NCBI GenBank assembly: GCA_037974335.1
Contig: CM075760.1
Span: 5,763,432-5,827,431 of the forward strand
From: Prionace glauca
Taxonomy: Eukaryota; Chordata; Chondrichthyes; Carcharhiniformes; Carcharhinidae
Length of the DNA stretch: 64,000 bases
Direction of reading: 5' to 3'
Part shown: in pieces, positions 21,301 through 32,152 of the stretch
Layout of the letters: each line of letters starts with the position of its first letter
How positions within the stretch are numbered: the first letter of the stretch is position 1
The notes under the pieces: generated by a model
Told to the model about the DNA's origin: nothing
Database searches by the model: none
The model's input: the letters and a program-made list of their open reading frames with translations, nothing else
Position numbers and translations under genes: made by a program

Positions 21301-21709
21301 AATGCAAAGCATATCCATTTTTAAATGTGACTGTCACATCTGCGCAGAATATTGAACCTGGTTTCCACAAAATCCTGTGTAACAGGAGAAACACCTCGTT
21401 ATTTTTAAACTCCAGTCTGCCAGCAATAAGAACAAAATGTAATTCCCCTTCCAATTATCTGCTGCACCAACACACTAACTTTATACATTCCTTGTACAAA
21501 CGCATCTCCTCTATTCTTAATATCAACATTTATATTTCTCAGCTCGACAAACATGTTCTGCTCTTTCGATTTCTTCTCCCAAAGAAGAATATCGTTTTGC
21601 TTTCCAAAATGGCACCTGATCTGCCCCTCCACTCATAAGAACACTCTGTTTCACTTCTGAGTACTACTTACCTTTTTCCTAGAGTTTATATGAGCTAAAC
21701 TTTGCCTGG

Positions 21710-21782
21710 AGGCTCCAGCGAGAATTGAACTCGCGACCCCTGGTTTACAAGACCAGTGCTCTAACCACTGAGCTATGGAGCC
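21710..21782 (-). tRNA. tRNA-Thr (TGT)
   Basis: 73 bases; acceptor GGCTCCA/TGGAGCC, anticodon loop CTTGTAA (TGT), stem CTGGT/ACCAG, T-arm GAGTTCAATTCTC. Intact partner of the degenerate copy at 2,345-2,417. Confidence 0.94.
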
Positions 21783-22388
21783 AAATGCTGGAAGCGCTTT
21801 GCGGTACTAGTAACATTATCAGTGGATTGAGGAGCAGGATGGGGTTTGAGGTGGGGGATTTTTGATGAATGTGGAAATGTCTGAGGTGGAGAGCAGAAAG
21901 TTAAAAGATGCAACTTGGAAGTGACATGATTTGACTCGTGTGCTGTGTGTGTATCTGACATGTATGTTGTGTATCTGACATGTATGTTCTTCAGAGTTTA
22001 TCGTTAGTGTTACATCTCTGACTTCTCCAGCTCCGATGCCATTTCATCCAGCCGGAAGATTTAGATGTTGTTCCCTTCACAGACGCTGTGGGGCGATTGA
22101 TTTCTGTGTTTCTCCTGAGAGGAGAGATTCAGTGGGATGAGTGTGTTCGCTCTGGAATTCAGAATAATCAGAGATGAAATTATTGAAACATCTGAAACTG
22201 GGAAACAGTGTGACACGAAAATCTTGAGAAGGTTTTCCCCCCGCCCTGGCTAAATTGTTACGAACCAAAAAAAAAGGTGAATGATATGAGAGGAGTTTGG
22301 AATGCTTGGGAAAGGTGAAGCTCAGAATTGAAAGATGTGAACGATCTAATTGATGATTGAGAGGGATGGATAGAAACTTTGGGGATTC

Positions 22389-22713
22389 TGCCTAATTAGG
22401 ACTAGAGGGTACAGCCTCAACATAAGGGGGGGGGGGGGGTGCAGTTTAGAACGGAGTTGAGGAGGAACTTCATCACGCAAAGGGTGGTGAATGTCTGGAA
22501 TTCTCTGCCCGTTGAAGTGGTGGAGGCTGCCTCGCTAAATATATTTAAGACACGGGTAGATAGGTTTTTGGTAGGCAAGGGAATTAAGGGTTATGGGGAG
22601 AAAGCGGGAAAGTGGAACTGAGCCACTTCAGATCAGCCATGATCTTATTGAATGGCGGGGCAGGCTCAAGGGGCTAGATGGCCTACTCCTGCTCCTATTT
22701 CTTATGTTCTTAT
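22389..22713 (+). mobile_element. CR1-clade LINE 3' tail
   Basis: Encodes the CR1 C-terminus (FRTELRRNFITQRVVNVWNSL ... DRFLVGKGIKGYGEKAGKWN) and ends in TTCTTATG repeats. Flanked by a 5-base duplication 'gattc' (22,384-22,388 and 22,714-22,718). The left arm of block A near 1,722 has the uninterrupted target, so the insertion is younger than the duplication. Confidence 0.88.
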
Positions 22714-22813
22714 GATTCATTGTAAACTGAAATCTGAACAAACTGAGACACCAAATGGAAAAGCCATATTTTCTCCATGCATTTCAGGTTAAGGAAAGGA
22801 CTGTAGGCTATGT

Positions 22814-22886
22814 GCCCGGCTAGCTCAGTCGGTAGAGCATGAGACTCTTAATCTCAGGGTCGTGGGTTCGAGCCCCACGTTGGGCG
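22814..22886 (+). tRNA. tRNA-Lys (CTT)
   Basis: 73 bases; acceptor GCCCGGC/GTTGGGC, discriminator G, anticodon loop CTCTTAA (CTT), T-arm GGGTTCGAGCCCC, strong T-run terminator just downstream (ttaattttttttag). Partner of the CTG-anticodon copy at 1,559. Confidence 0.95.
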
Positions 22887-23654
22887 TTAATTTTTTTTAG
22901 ACTTTACCTCATTCCTGGGTGAATTCCAGATCTCCCATCCCCCAGAAATGTCACGGCTCAAACTCAGTCTCTCTCTCCTTTCTACCTTGTTCATCTCACA
23001 GTTGTGAATGAAAACTGCCTCCAGATCACTGGAAAGCGGTGAGTTTAGCGCTGAACTCAGCGAGAGATTTTGTTCTCATTTATTAGGAGATTTAAACCCA
23101 GATCTGCGAGATTGTGTCAGTGGAAACAACAATCATCTCCATTGTAATTCAATCACTCCAGCCTTCCATCCGATAAAAAGACTATTTGTTTTTTCCTCCT
23201 CTCTCTCTCTATTTTCCTTGGCTCTGTACTTGTTTGTAAACCATTAAAGCATCAATTTCTTCCAGTTAGGGTCAAAGGTCTGCAACCTGTATCATTCCCT
23301 CTCTTTCCCTCCACAGAAACTGTTGAAACTGATGAATCTTCCAGCATTTTCCGTTTTGAGGTGGGATTTGCAGCAACTACAATTCCTTCTTTTGGATCAC
23401 AGTGGACCACTTTTCTCTGGCTGAACCACAACTGTCTCAGTGGTTAAAGGGCTGAGATTTTAAATAATAAGAGCCCCGAATATGTCACCCTGTCTGACAT
23501 GAAATGAAACAAAATGAACATTATTAATTATTTCATAAAATACTGCTAACACAATATAGATTTCAATGTCAGTATTTGTTGTCCATTCCTATTTCCCACT
23601 GAACTAACTATTTTGTTGGGCCATTTCAGAGGGCAGTTTCGTGTCAATTACATT

Positions 23655-24100
23655 CCCTCACGGTAGCACAGAGGTTAGCACTGCTGCTTCACAGCTCCAG
23701 GGTCCTGGGTTCGATTCCCGGCTCGGGTCACTGTCTGTGTGGAGTTTGCACATTCTCCTCGTGTCTGCGTGGGTTTTCTCCGGGTGCTCCGGTTTCCTCC
23801 CACAGTCCAAAGATGTGCGGGTTAGGTTCATTGGCTATGCTAAAATTGCCCCTTAGTGTCCTGGGATGTGTAGGTTAGAGGGATTAGCAGGTAAAATGTG
23901 TAGGGATATGGGGATAGGGTCTGGGTGGGATTGTGTTCGGTGCAGACTCGATGGGCCGAAGGGCCTGTTTCTGCACTGTAGGGTTCTATGCTGGTTCTAT
24001 GTGCAGGATAGAATAGGTGTAGGGTGATGTGGCGGCGCGGGCTCGTTGGGCCGAAGGGCCTGTTTCCCGTGCTGGGTTGTTCTTTGTTCTTCTCTTTGTT
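23655..24100 (+). mobile_element. tRNA-derived SINE followed by a LINE-type tail
   Basis: SINE head 'cggtagcacagaggttagca', body 'gtttgcacattctcctcgtg', 'gtttcctcccacagtccaaag', 'ttggctatgctaaaattgcc', tail 'cgatgggccgaagggcctg'; then a second tail (24,001-24,100) with 'gggccgaagggcctgtttcc' and TTCTTTGTTC. Absent at the matching place (about 815) in the left arm of block A. Confidence 0.88.
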
Positions 24101-24307
24101 CTCTCTCCAGAGAAGCCGTCATGCCTGGTGAGATTTTCCAGCATTTTAAGTTGTTCTTTTAAGTTTCAGCATTTGCTGTAATTTGCTGTCGGCTGAAGGA
24201 GTCATTCCTGTTCTATCAGAACAATTTTTTTTTCCTCGACAAGCCGTTCTGGAGAATTTGAAAAACGCTGAAATGTACCGGTCAGATTAAGGCTGCTATT
24301 CGTATCT

Positions 24308-24379
24308 TCCCTGGTGGTCTAGTGGTTAGGATTCGGCGCTCTCACCGCCGCGGCCCGGGTTCGATTCCCGGTCAGGGAA
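24308..24379 (+). tRNA. tRNA-Glu (CTC)
   Basis: 72 bases with all stems intact, loop CTCTCAC, followed by a TTTT run (gtaggttttg). Inverted partner of 507-578. Confidence 0.95.
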
Positions 24380-24425
24380 TGTAGGTTTTGTTGCTGCCGA
24401 CCAGCACAAGATTTAGCAGGGTCTG

Positions 24426-25444
24426 AAATTCCTTCCCGATGGAAAACAGGAGCGATCATTGTGTCAGTTTGAACTACCTGGAGAAACAAAATAAACCCAT
24501 TGGCCCAATCCCGGCAATTTATAATTTTATTCCCCTTGCTGCTTCCTCCTGTCAAAATGAATAATAATACATTCTATTCCACTACATTTCACTGCAGCTC
24601 ACCACACTCAAAGATCATTCGCAGCCTCTGCCTCTTCTCTCGCTTCTTGTGGGAAATCTGCTGAACAACATGAGTTTTTCACAGTTCTGCTGTGATATCT
24701 GAGATTTGTATCTCACTGATCATCATTACTGTCTCCATTGCTTCATCCCAGGTCACTGTCACTACAGATATAGTCACACAGTCATTCTATCATCTGCAGC
24801 AAATGATATTCCCTTCCTTTGCTTTCAGATACATTCACCTCCAGAAACTGATTACACGGTGAGTATAATGTTCTGTTTAGCTGACAGTTTATCATCAATC
24901 CTGTTCCAGAATGGAGTAACACCGTGTCAAAGTGGGTGGGAGTTGGTGACTCCACCAGTTCTGAAACCTCACTGAACCCCCCCCCGTAATTAGCCCCGCC
25001 CTCTCACCCTCCATCGCTCCAACTGATTGATAAATGTCACTATTAAAACTAATGATGGTGAACTGAAGACGTGGAATCGAGATTAATAAATGGTGTTGGG
25101 AAGCGGCCGGGGGTGGGAGTTTGTAGTTTGTGGAGGGTGGAGGTGGAGGGGGGGGGAGGGGGGGGGAGGCGTTGGGGGGGGGAGGGGGGGGAGGCGTTGG
25201 GGGGAGGGGCGCGGAGGGCATGGGAAATTATGATGGATACTGAGATGATAATGTCCAAGAAATGCCAGCCCCAAACTCCCATTGAATTACATTCAAATTC
25301 AGATTAAAGCTCGGAACAGAAAATTGGATTGTCTGCGATTACACTGTCGAATGTCAGCATTCGACAGTGAGATTGGTATAATGAGCTAATAACTCAAATC
25401 AGTGCACAGTAAGTCATTTTGAGACTCTCATGCAATTTACAGTC
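24426..25444. other. Spacer between blocks A' and B', with a G-rich tract
   Basis: No gene seen. About 25,125-25,215 is an almost pure G tract broken by single A, C or T bases, with a repeated 'gaggcgttgggg' motif; it could form G-quadruplexes. The ORFs overlapping it on both strands are compositional. Confidence 0.6.
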
Positions 25445-26530
25445 TGTGTTATAGATCAGAGTGAGTTAGGGCTCGAAATGTGCTGAATTAAACATTATAA
25501 CAAGCAACTACATTTTAAATATACACAGAACGCAATATAGAAGCAGGGTTCGGCTGAATTTCTAAACGGACTAAGGAAAAAAAATGAGCGCCAAGGAATA
25601 GAAAATCCAGCGAAAAGTCGATATGTGTCCAATTATAATGAAATATTATTTGATAATGTCTGGATGAGAGAATAGACAAATCTTTAAATCACTAAAATGC
25701 AAGGTTACACAATAATTAGCTTGTAATCGACATGTTCACTAGCCGGAAGGCAAGTATTAAATTCGCTATCCTTGGCCAGATTTCCCTGTGAAAATACAGA
25801 GATATTAACGCCATTCGTAACTAATTGTTCCCTTTCCATGGAAACAGGGAAATAATTATTCCTCAAACCTGCTGCACTAACGTCGTGATTAAAGTGATAC
25901 AACACCACCATCCGCTGGCGGACTACTGTAACTGCAGGCGCTGGTGCTTTTGAGTCTGCGAACCGGTTACTGAAATATGAATATTGAACGATATTGTCCG
26001 ATATTGGAGTTTATAGAAGGATCTCGGCTGGCGTATTCGCCCTTTTTATAACCAGACACCGTAGATAAACCGTGTTCTTCATTTCCCATTGACAGTTAAT
26101 GTCTGGAGATTGAAGTTGGGATTATTTGAAACTTCAAATTGTACATTCGATGCAGTTATCAGAGTTAATCAAATTCAGAATCTTAGTGGGTAAACATTTC
26201 TGCCCTCTGCAATTCGTTTGTCAGACATTTTCACGGTTTAGTCTTAAAAAGGCACAAAGAATCAGACATTTACAAGGATACACACACACACACACACACA
26301 CACGTATTGGAGCCCACAGAGATACAGGAGGTCATCCACAGATTCAGACGCAGACATATAGAGATCCTGGTAACTCTAAAGATACAAGGGCACACACAGT
26401 ATCAGAGGCATATACAATGTCTCAGCTTGTACACTACCAAACTCTCTCTCGTAGTTCCAGACTTTTCAATGAGTTCAAGCAGGCAACTGTTGACCTGTGA
26501 ATGCTGACAGTGAGAAGAATAGATAAAATC

Positions 26531-26604
26531 CGTCTCTGAGTGGTCTCGAACCACCAACCTTTCGGTTAACAGCCGAATGCGCTGACCAATTGCGCCACAG
26601 AGAC
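26531..26604 (-). tRNA. tRNA-Asn (GTT)
   Basis: 74 bases; the acceptor GTCTCTG/CAGAGAC is fully Watson-Crick, unlike its partner at 15,520; anticodon loop CTGTTAA, D-arm GGCGCAATTGGTCAGCGC, T-arm GGTTCGAGACC. Confidence 0.94.
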
Positions 26605-27029
26605 TGAGACAACAACTGTTTAACATCTTCTGAACTAGTGTGTCAATGACCACAATTCTATTTCTGAAAACCTGTTCCAGAACTGCAGCATGTTTACAAT
26701 TCTATACAAGTCTCATTAGGTTCCGCAGCACTGCTGTAGTGTGTTGGTTATTCCCTTTCTCCTATGAACGTGCAGGTAAAATGAATCCGTGTCTCTTATC
26801 ACAGGGAGGAATTCAACAGGAGGCAAGGGAACGAACCACAAGTAGCCTCACGATCCAATACTTGCCACTCAATCATCAATAACACCAGTCACCACTACAC
26901 CTGCTTCCGAATATTGCGATCCATTTCTCTCAGGATTTCTTCCAAGATTTAATATTGCTCCTTGTTTTCTCCTAATTTTAATAGGATGTTCACTTCAATA
27001 AACAGAGCGAACGGAGAAAGAAGGGACTT

Positions 27030-27100
27030 TGCATTGGCCGGGAATCGAACCGGAGTCTCCCGCGTGGGAAGCGAGAATTCTACCACTGAACCACCAATGC
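27030..27100 (-). tRNA. tRNA-Gly (CCC)
   Basis: 71 bases; acceptor, D-arm and anticodon arm (loop TTCCCAC) as at 15,028, but the T-stem reads TCCGG against CCCGG, giving one G-T and one mismatch. Possibly weak. Confidence 0.82.
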
Positions 27101-27710
27101 TGCTCTTGCTAAAGCTATTCCCACATGCTCTCTCTTCCTTTACACTCAGTAGCATTGTAATTTCCTTACTTTATCCTTTCATTCCCCAAATGCCCACAAA
27201 TGCTCTCACTCAAATCTCAGACGCAACATCGCACAAGCCTCTCATGCTGTTCAACACCTTCCTTTCATTCACAACCGCATCTCAAACTTTCACCCTTCCT
27301 CCAGAACACAAGCACTCCGCAACAATCCCCCTCTCACACAGCCTCATTCTCCCAAATATGCCTCTGCTTTCACCACATCAGTCTAAACAAACTTAAAACG
27401 TGTTTACATTACTTGCACACTGTCTCTTCCACTCTGCTCATATCACTACAATACGCCTCATGCCATTCTGCAAAAGCTTTAAGTTGCTACATTTCTTCAA
27501 AGCTGCTACCCAGTGCGACACCAGGCCAAACTTCCACTTTCAACACTTGATAACACCTGTATAGGGTTACAAGTTAGCTCGGAATGAGTTAAAAAAAATA
27601 GGGCTTAGGAGAGCTAGTAGGGGGCATGAGAAGTCCTTGGCAAGTCGGATAAAGGAAAACCCCAAAGCTTTTTACTCTTACGTTAAAAATGCATTAAATC
27701 TTCACATATC

Positions 27711-27764
27711 GAGGCCAGTCTGCGACATCTGAAAGCGCTGAATCCAACCATGAGACCCCCAGGA
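27711..27764 (-). pseudogene. tRNA-Glu fossil
   Basis: Mirror of 14,361-14,424, with the same loss of T-arm and acceptor. Confidence 0.6.
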
Positions 27765-28159
27765 TCCCATCTGCCTGATTCTCCCAGATACTGGTTACAG
27801 GAATGTGCACAGCGCCAATTGTCCGCACTCACACACTCCTTCCTGTCTGTTAAGATTTGAAATTGTTCATATTTTCACATTGGCTTCCAGTGTGATGAAA
27901 GCAGAGCAATGATAAGCTGATGTTATTCAGTGGATTTACTGCAGTAAGGTTTATGTCAGTTCGATGCAAACATTGGTGTTTGAATGCGGTCAGTTACAGT
28001 GAAATTTAATGCAGTGGAAGGGAGCCTACTCGCTTTTACAGGAGGAACCAGCAAGGGAAATATATATACGAATAATTGTGCAAAGGGACTGATATTTCTC
28101 CCTGCTGTTCAAATTGCACAAGTATTGATCCAGGATTTTCAGGCTGTGCGCACGTGTTA

Positions 28160-28231
28160 GGTTCTGTGGTGTAATGGTGAGCACTCTGGACTCTGAATCC
28201 AGCGATCCGAGTTCAAATCTCGGCAGAACCT
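28160..28231 (+). tRNA. tRNA-Gln (CTG)
   Basis: 72 bases, anticodon CTG, all stems intact, TTTT run just downstream (ttgttttaa). Identical by eye to 13,893-13,964 although the surrounding arm sequence has diverged, consistent with selection or gene conversion. Confidence 0.95.
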
Positions 28232-28500
28232 TGTTTTAATTTGCAAATACAGATGATGGATTGGCTGAAGGGCGTTTCATTTCAGTTTATCACCAAGTCC
28301 TAATCGAGAGGAGAATTTGCCAGCCCGTTCAACTGCTGTTACTCAATTCAAGGGCAATTAGAGATGATCGTAAATGAATAAAGACAATCCCAATAATGGA
28401 CCTTTTCCTCACAAGTAAACGCAAACTTTTTCACAATGTTTCTGCCTGAAACTTCCAAAACGTGGAGCTAATATGTAACAACTATCCCACTTTCCCATGT

Positions 28501-28560
28501 GGGCCGGTGGCGCAATGGGTAACGCGTCTGACTACGGATCAGAAGATTCTTGGTTCGCTC
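28501..28560 (+). pseudogene. Truncated tRNA-Arg (ACG)
   Basis: GGGCCGGTGGCGCAATGGG and a perfect anticodon arm (CTGACTACGGATCAG) are present, but after GGTTCGCTCAG the 3' T-stem and acceptor are missing, as in the partner at 13,561-13,623. Confidence 0.78.
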
Positions 28561-29305
28561 AGTGCAAATTTTTAAAAGGTGTTCACAAATTCCTTGTTAC
28601 TTTCGATGAAAAAGTTATTTAATAGCTTTATAATTACTCAGGCAAGCATATTTTCAGCTTCTCTGGAGAAAGTAATGTTAGGAGATTGCTAATGAACAGC
28701 AACCGACTATTTTAAGTTATTTTTTTCCGGGAAAAAATCATTTAATAAGATTAGGATATTAAATAAATGCTAACCTTAAATACATTTTGGACAGAATTCA
28801 ACATGGCTTAGAGGATTTACATTATTTTGTAAATATTTTCATAAAATTCAGCATTTCTGATTTTGGAGAAAGCATTTCAAGCTGAGGTCAGAGCAAAGAT
28901 AATATGACTGTAACATCGAGATTCTGATAATATTCAGCACCAAACTGAAATCATACAGACTTCCCTCACCCTAGCATGTTTCAGATGGTGATTAACTATG
29001 TTAGTCTGCACCTAAACCTATTAAATTGTCTTGTAGACTGGATGACTTGCTGATATGTGCAGGTGTCAAAAGAGGAAAGTTTCTTTCCTGGCATTGCATC
29101 AAACAATTTATCATTTCTGATTTGACACAAAGCATTTGAGGCTGAGGCCAGAGCGAAGATACTATGGGTGTAACATCGAGATTCAGATAATGTTCAGGAA
29201 CAAAATGCCCCGGCCGATGAAGGCATGCTTTAAGGTGCGAGGGGTCAAGGTTTAAAGGAGATGGACATGGCAGATTGTTTGCACAGAGAGTAGGGGGTTC
29301 CTGGA

Positions 29306-29722
29306 ACTCGCTACCGGGGAGAGTTAGTAGAAGCGGATGCAGTTGTGACTTTTACATCACTTGACAAATACATAAATAGGATGGGAATAGAGGGATATGG
29401 TCCCGGAAGGATAGGGGGTTTTAGTTAAGTCGGACAGCATGGACAGTGAAGGTTTGAAGGGCCGAATGGTATGATCCTGGGCTGTAATTTTCTCTGTTCT
29501 TTGTACTGTCATTTTTCTTTACCCAAAACTGAGCCTCAGACCCTGTAGCTCTGTATTTAACCACTCCATCTCTGACACCTTCTCCACTCACACAACCCTG
29601 TGAGATGTCTGCACTGATCTTATTGTGGCATCATGAGCGTTCCACATACAACATGGCTTGTATCTATAAATTCTCATCTTGAACATTTCAATTGAAATTT
29701 CAAAGCAAGCAGAGCCTTTTAA
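29306..29722 (+). mobile_element. LINE-type 3' tail relic and unassigned flank
   Basis: About 29,306-29,515 has the pattern of a LINE C-terminus and tail ('ggatgggaatagagggatatgg', 'gaagggccgaatgg'). The rest to 29,722 shows no feature. Confidence 0.5.
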
Positions 29723-31800
29723 GAACATAAGAACATAAGAAATAGGAGCAGGAGTAGGCCATCTAGCCCTTCGAGCCTGCCCCGCCATTCAATAAGATTA
29801 TGGCTGATCTGAAGTGGATCAGTTCCACTTTCCCGCTTTCTCCCCATAACCCTTAATTCCCTTGCCTACCAAAAACTATTTACCCGTGACTTAAATATAT
29901 TTAGCAAGGTAGCCTCCACCACTTTAACGGGCAGAGAATTCCAGAGATTCGCCACCCTTTGAGTGAAGAAGTTCCTCCTCAACTCCGTTCTAAACTGCTC
30001 CCCCCCCCCCTTATCTTGAGGCTGTGCCCCCTAATCCTGCTATCCTTTCTAAGCGGGAAGAAACTCTCTACCTCTACCCTATCCATCCCTTTCATTATCT
30101 TATACGTCTCTATAAGATCCCCCCTCATCCTTCTAAACTCCAACAAGTACAGACCCAGTCTATTTAGTCTCTTTTCATAGTCCAACCCCCTTATCTCCGG
30201 TATCAGCCTAGTGAACCTCCTCTGCACTCCCTCCAAGGCCAAAATATCCTTGCGCAAGTGCGGCGACCAAAACTGTACACAGTACTCCAGCTGCGGCCTC
30301 ACCAGTGCCCTGTACAGTTGCAGCAAGACCTCCCTGCTTTTATATTCTATCCCCCTCGCTATAAAGACCAGCATACCATTTGCCTTCTTGATCACCTGCT
30401 GCACCTGCAGGCTGGGTTTTTGCGACTCATGCACAAGGACCCCCAGGTCCCTCTGCACCATAGCATGCTGCAGCTTTTTGCCCTTTAAATAATAATTCCT
30501 TCTACTATTATTCCTGTCAAAGTGGATAACCTCACACTTGCTAACATTGTACTCCATCTGCCAGGTCCTCGCCCACTCGCTCAGCCTATCTAGATCCCTC
30601 TGCAGACTTTCCACACCCTCCGCACTGTTTGCTTTTCCACTCATCTTTGTGTCATCAGCAAATTTTGACATCCTACACTCAGCCCCCTCCTCCAGATCAT
30701 CTATATAAATGGTAAATAGCTGAGGTCCCAGCACCGATCCCAGGGGCACTCCACTAGTTACCAACCGCCAATCAGAATAGCACCCATTGATACCAACTCT
30801 CTGCCTCCTATTAGACAGCCTATCCACGCTAACACCTTACCCCCAACTCCATGCACCCTAACCTTCTGAAGCAACCTTTTGTGCGGCACCTGATCAAACG
30901 CCTTCTGAAAATTGAGAAACACCACATCCACTGGTTCCCCTCTGTCTACCGCACTAGTCACATCCTCATAGAATTCCAATAAATTTATCAAACACGACTT
31001 CCCCTTAACGAATCCATGCTGCATCTGCTCTATCAAACAAGTCTTCTCTAGGTGCCTCGCTATTTTTTCTTTGATGACAGATTCCAGCATTTTTCCAACA
31101 ACACACATTAAACTAACCGGCCTATAATTCCCTGCCTTTTACCTGCTACCTTTTTTAAACAGTGGCGTAACATTAGCCGTTTTCCAATCTTCCGGCACTT
31201 CCCCGGAATCCAGCGAAGTTTGGTAAATAATCACTAAGGCATCTACTATCACCTCTGCCATTTCCTTCAGAACCCTGGGATGCATTCCATCCGGTCCTGG
31301 GGACTTGTCCACCATCAGTCCCGCTAGTCGATCAAGCACTACCTCTCTAGTGACAGTAATCGCATTCAGGCCCCCAACTCCTACCATCCTTCTATCTTTA
31401 ATATCCAGCAAACTATTCACGTCCTCCTCCGTGAAGACTGAGGCAAAAAACTTATTTAAGGCCTCAGCCATTTCCTCTTCTTCCACCACTAAATCCTCCC
31501 TCTCATCCTCTAAGGGTCCAACATTCACTCTAGCCAGCCTCCTCCCCTTTATATATTTGTAAGAACTCTTACTGTTCTTTTTTATATTTAGTGCTAGTTT
31601 AGCTTCATGGTCTATCCTTCATTTCTTTATCAACTTCTTAGTTATTCTTTGTTGATTTTTAAACCTCTCCCAATCTTCTATTCGCCCACTGCTTTTGGCC
31701 ACTCTGAACACATCAGCTTTTAATTTAATACTCTCCTTTATTTCCTTCGATAACCACGGCTGATTATCCCTTCTCCTACGTTCCTTCTTTACCATTGGAA
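29723..31800 (-). mobile_element. CR1-clade LINE, 5'-truncated, 2.1 kb
   Basis: The reverse strand encodes most of the RT: ALNKFFASVFTEED, KSPGPDGMHPRVLKEMAE, VPEDWKTANVTPLFKKGSR (frame break), then [39 protein letters not shown] and KFADDTK with both catalytic Asp, through to the C-terminus. The 3' end at 29,723 is TTCTTATG repeats. Same subfamily as 12,143-13,233. At least two frame interruptions, so inactive. Confidence 0.9.
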
Positions 31801-32075
31801 TTTATTTCTGCTGAGCTTTTTGAGCAGAATTGTTCGGATTCCCATCCCCTTTTAATGTGGACAAGTTGTTTCTGATTTCAGTATAGAGGTTGTCTATTAA
31901 ACAATGACTGAACACAAGGGATGAATGTGAGAAGCTGAAGTTTCCAGTTGAAGAGGCTCCCAGTGTCTCTGAGCAGCTGAACTGGGGAAGCCTTTGGGCA
32001 GAGACTGAGCTGCTGCTATTTCCCTTCCTGGCCAACGGGGGTCGCTGTAACACGCCCGGGCGCTGCTCCACTCAC

Positions 32076-32152
32076 CTCTTGCCCACTCCGACCCGGCCGC
32101 TGCTCGTTGGCGGAACATCCGGGTCCTGTAGAGAGGCGGGGCCAGCCGCCAT
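32076..32152 (-). CDS. Candidate first coding exon, unknown gene
   Basis: On the minus strand an ATG at 32,152-32,150, inside a YY1-like AATATGGCGGC and eight bases from a perfect CRE, opens 25 codons (MAAGPASLQDPDVPP ... GVGK) plus two bases, ending at a good splice donor (AAGAG|GTGAGT); the frame meets a stop straight after the donor. This is the usual look of a short housekeeping-gene first exon. I do not recognise the protein and find no second exon, so it may equally be an untranslated or chance ORF. Confidence 0.35.

Larger units (their letters stand above)
21665..24425. repeat. Inverted block A, right arm
   Basis: Reverse-complement partner of 463-2,455, longer by a CR1 tail (22,389-22,713) and a SINE-plus-LINE-tail insertion (23,655-24,100), neither present in the left arm. 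Its tRNAs (Thr, Lys, Glu) are all intact, whereas two of the three left-arm partners are altered. Confidence 0.88.
25445..29305. repeat. Inverted block B, right arm
   Basis: Reverse-complement partner of 11,727-16,773, without the CR1 of that arm. Contains tRNA Asn, Gly, Gln and the truncated Arg and Glu fossils in mirrored order. Confidence 0.88.

Noticed and set aside
24895-25307. Pro-rich ORFs (minus) and Gly-rich ORF (plus)
   Set aside because: Readings of the G tract at 25,125-25,215.
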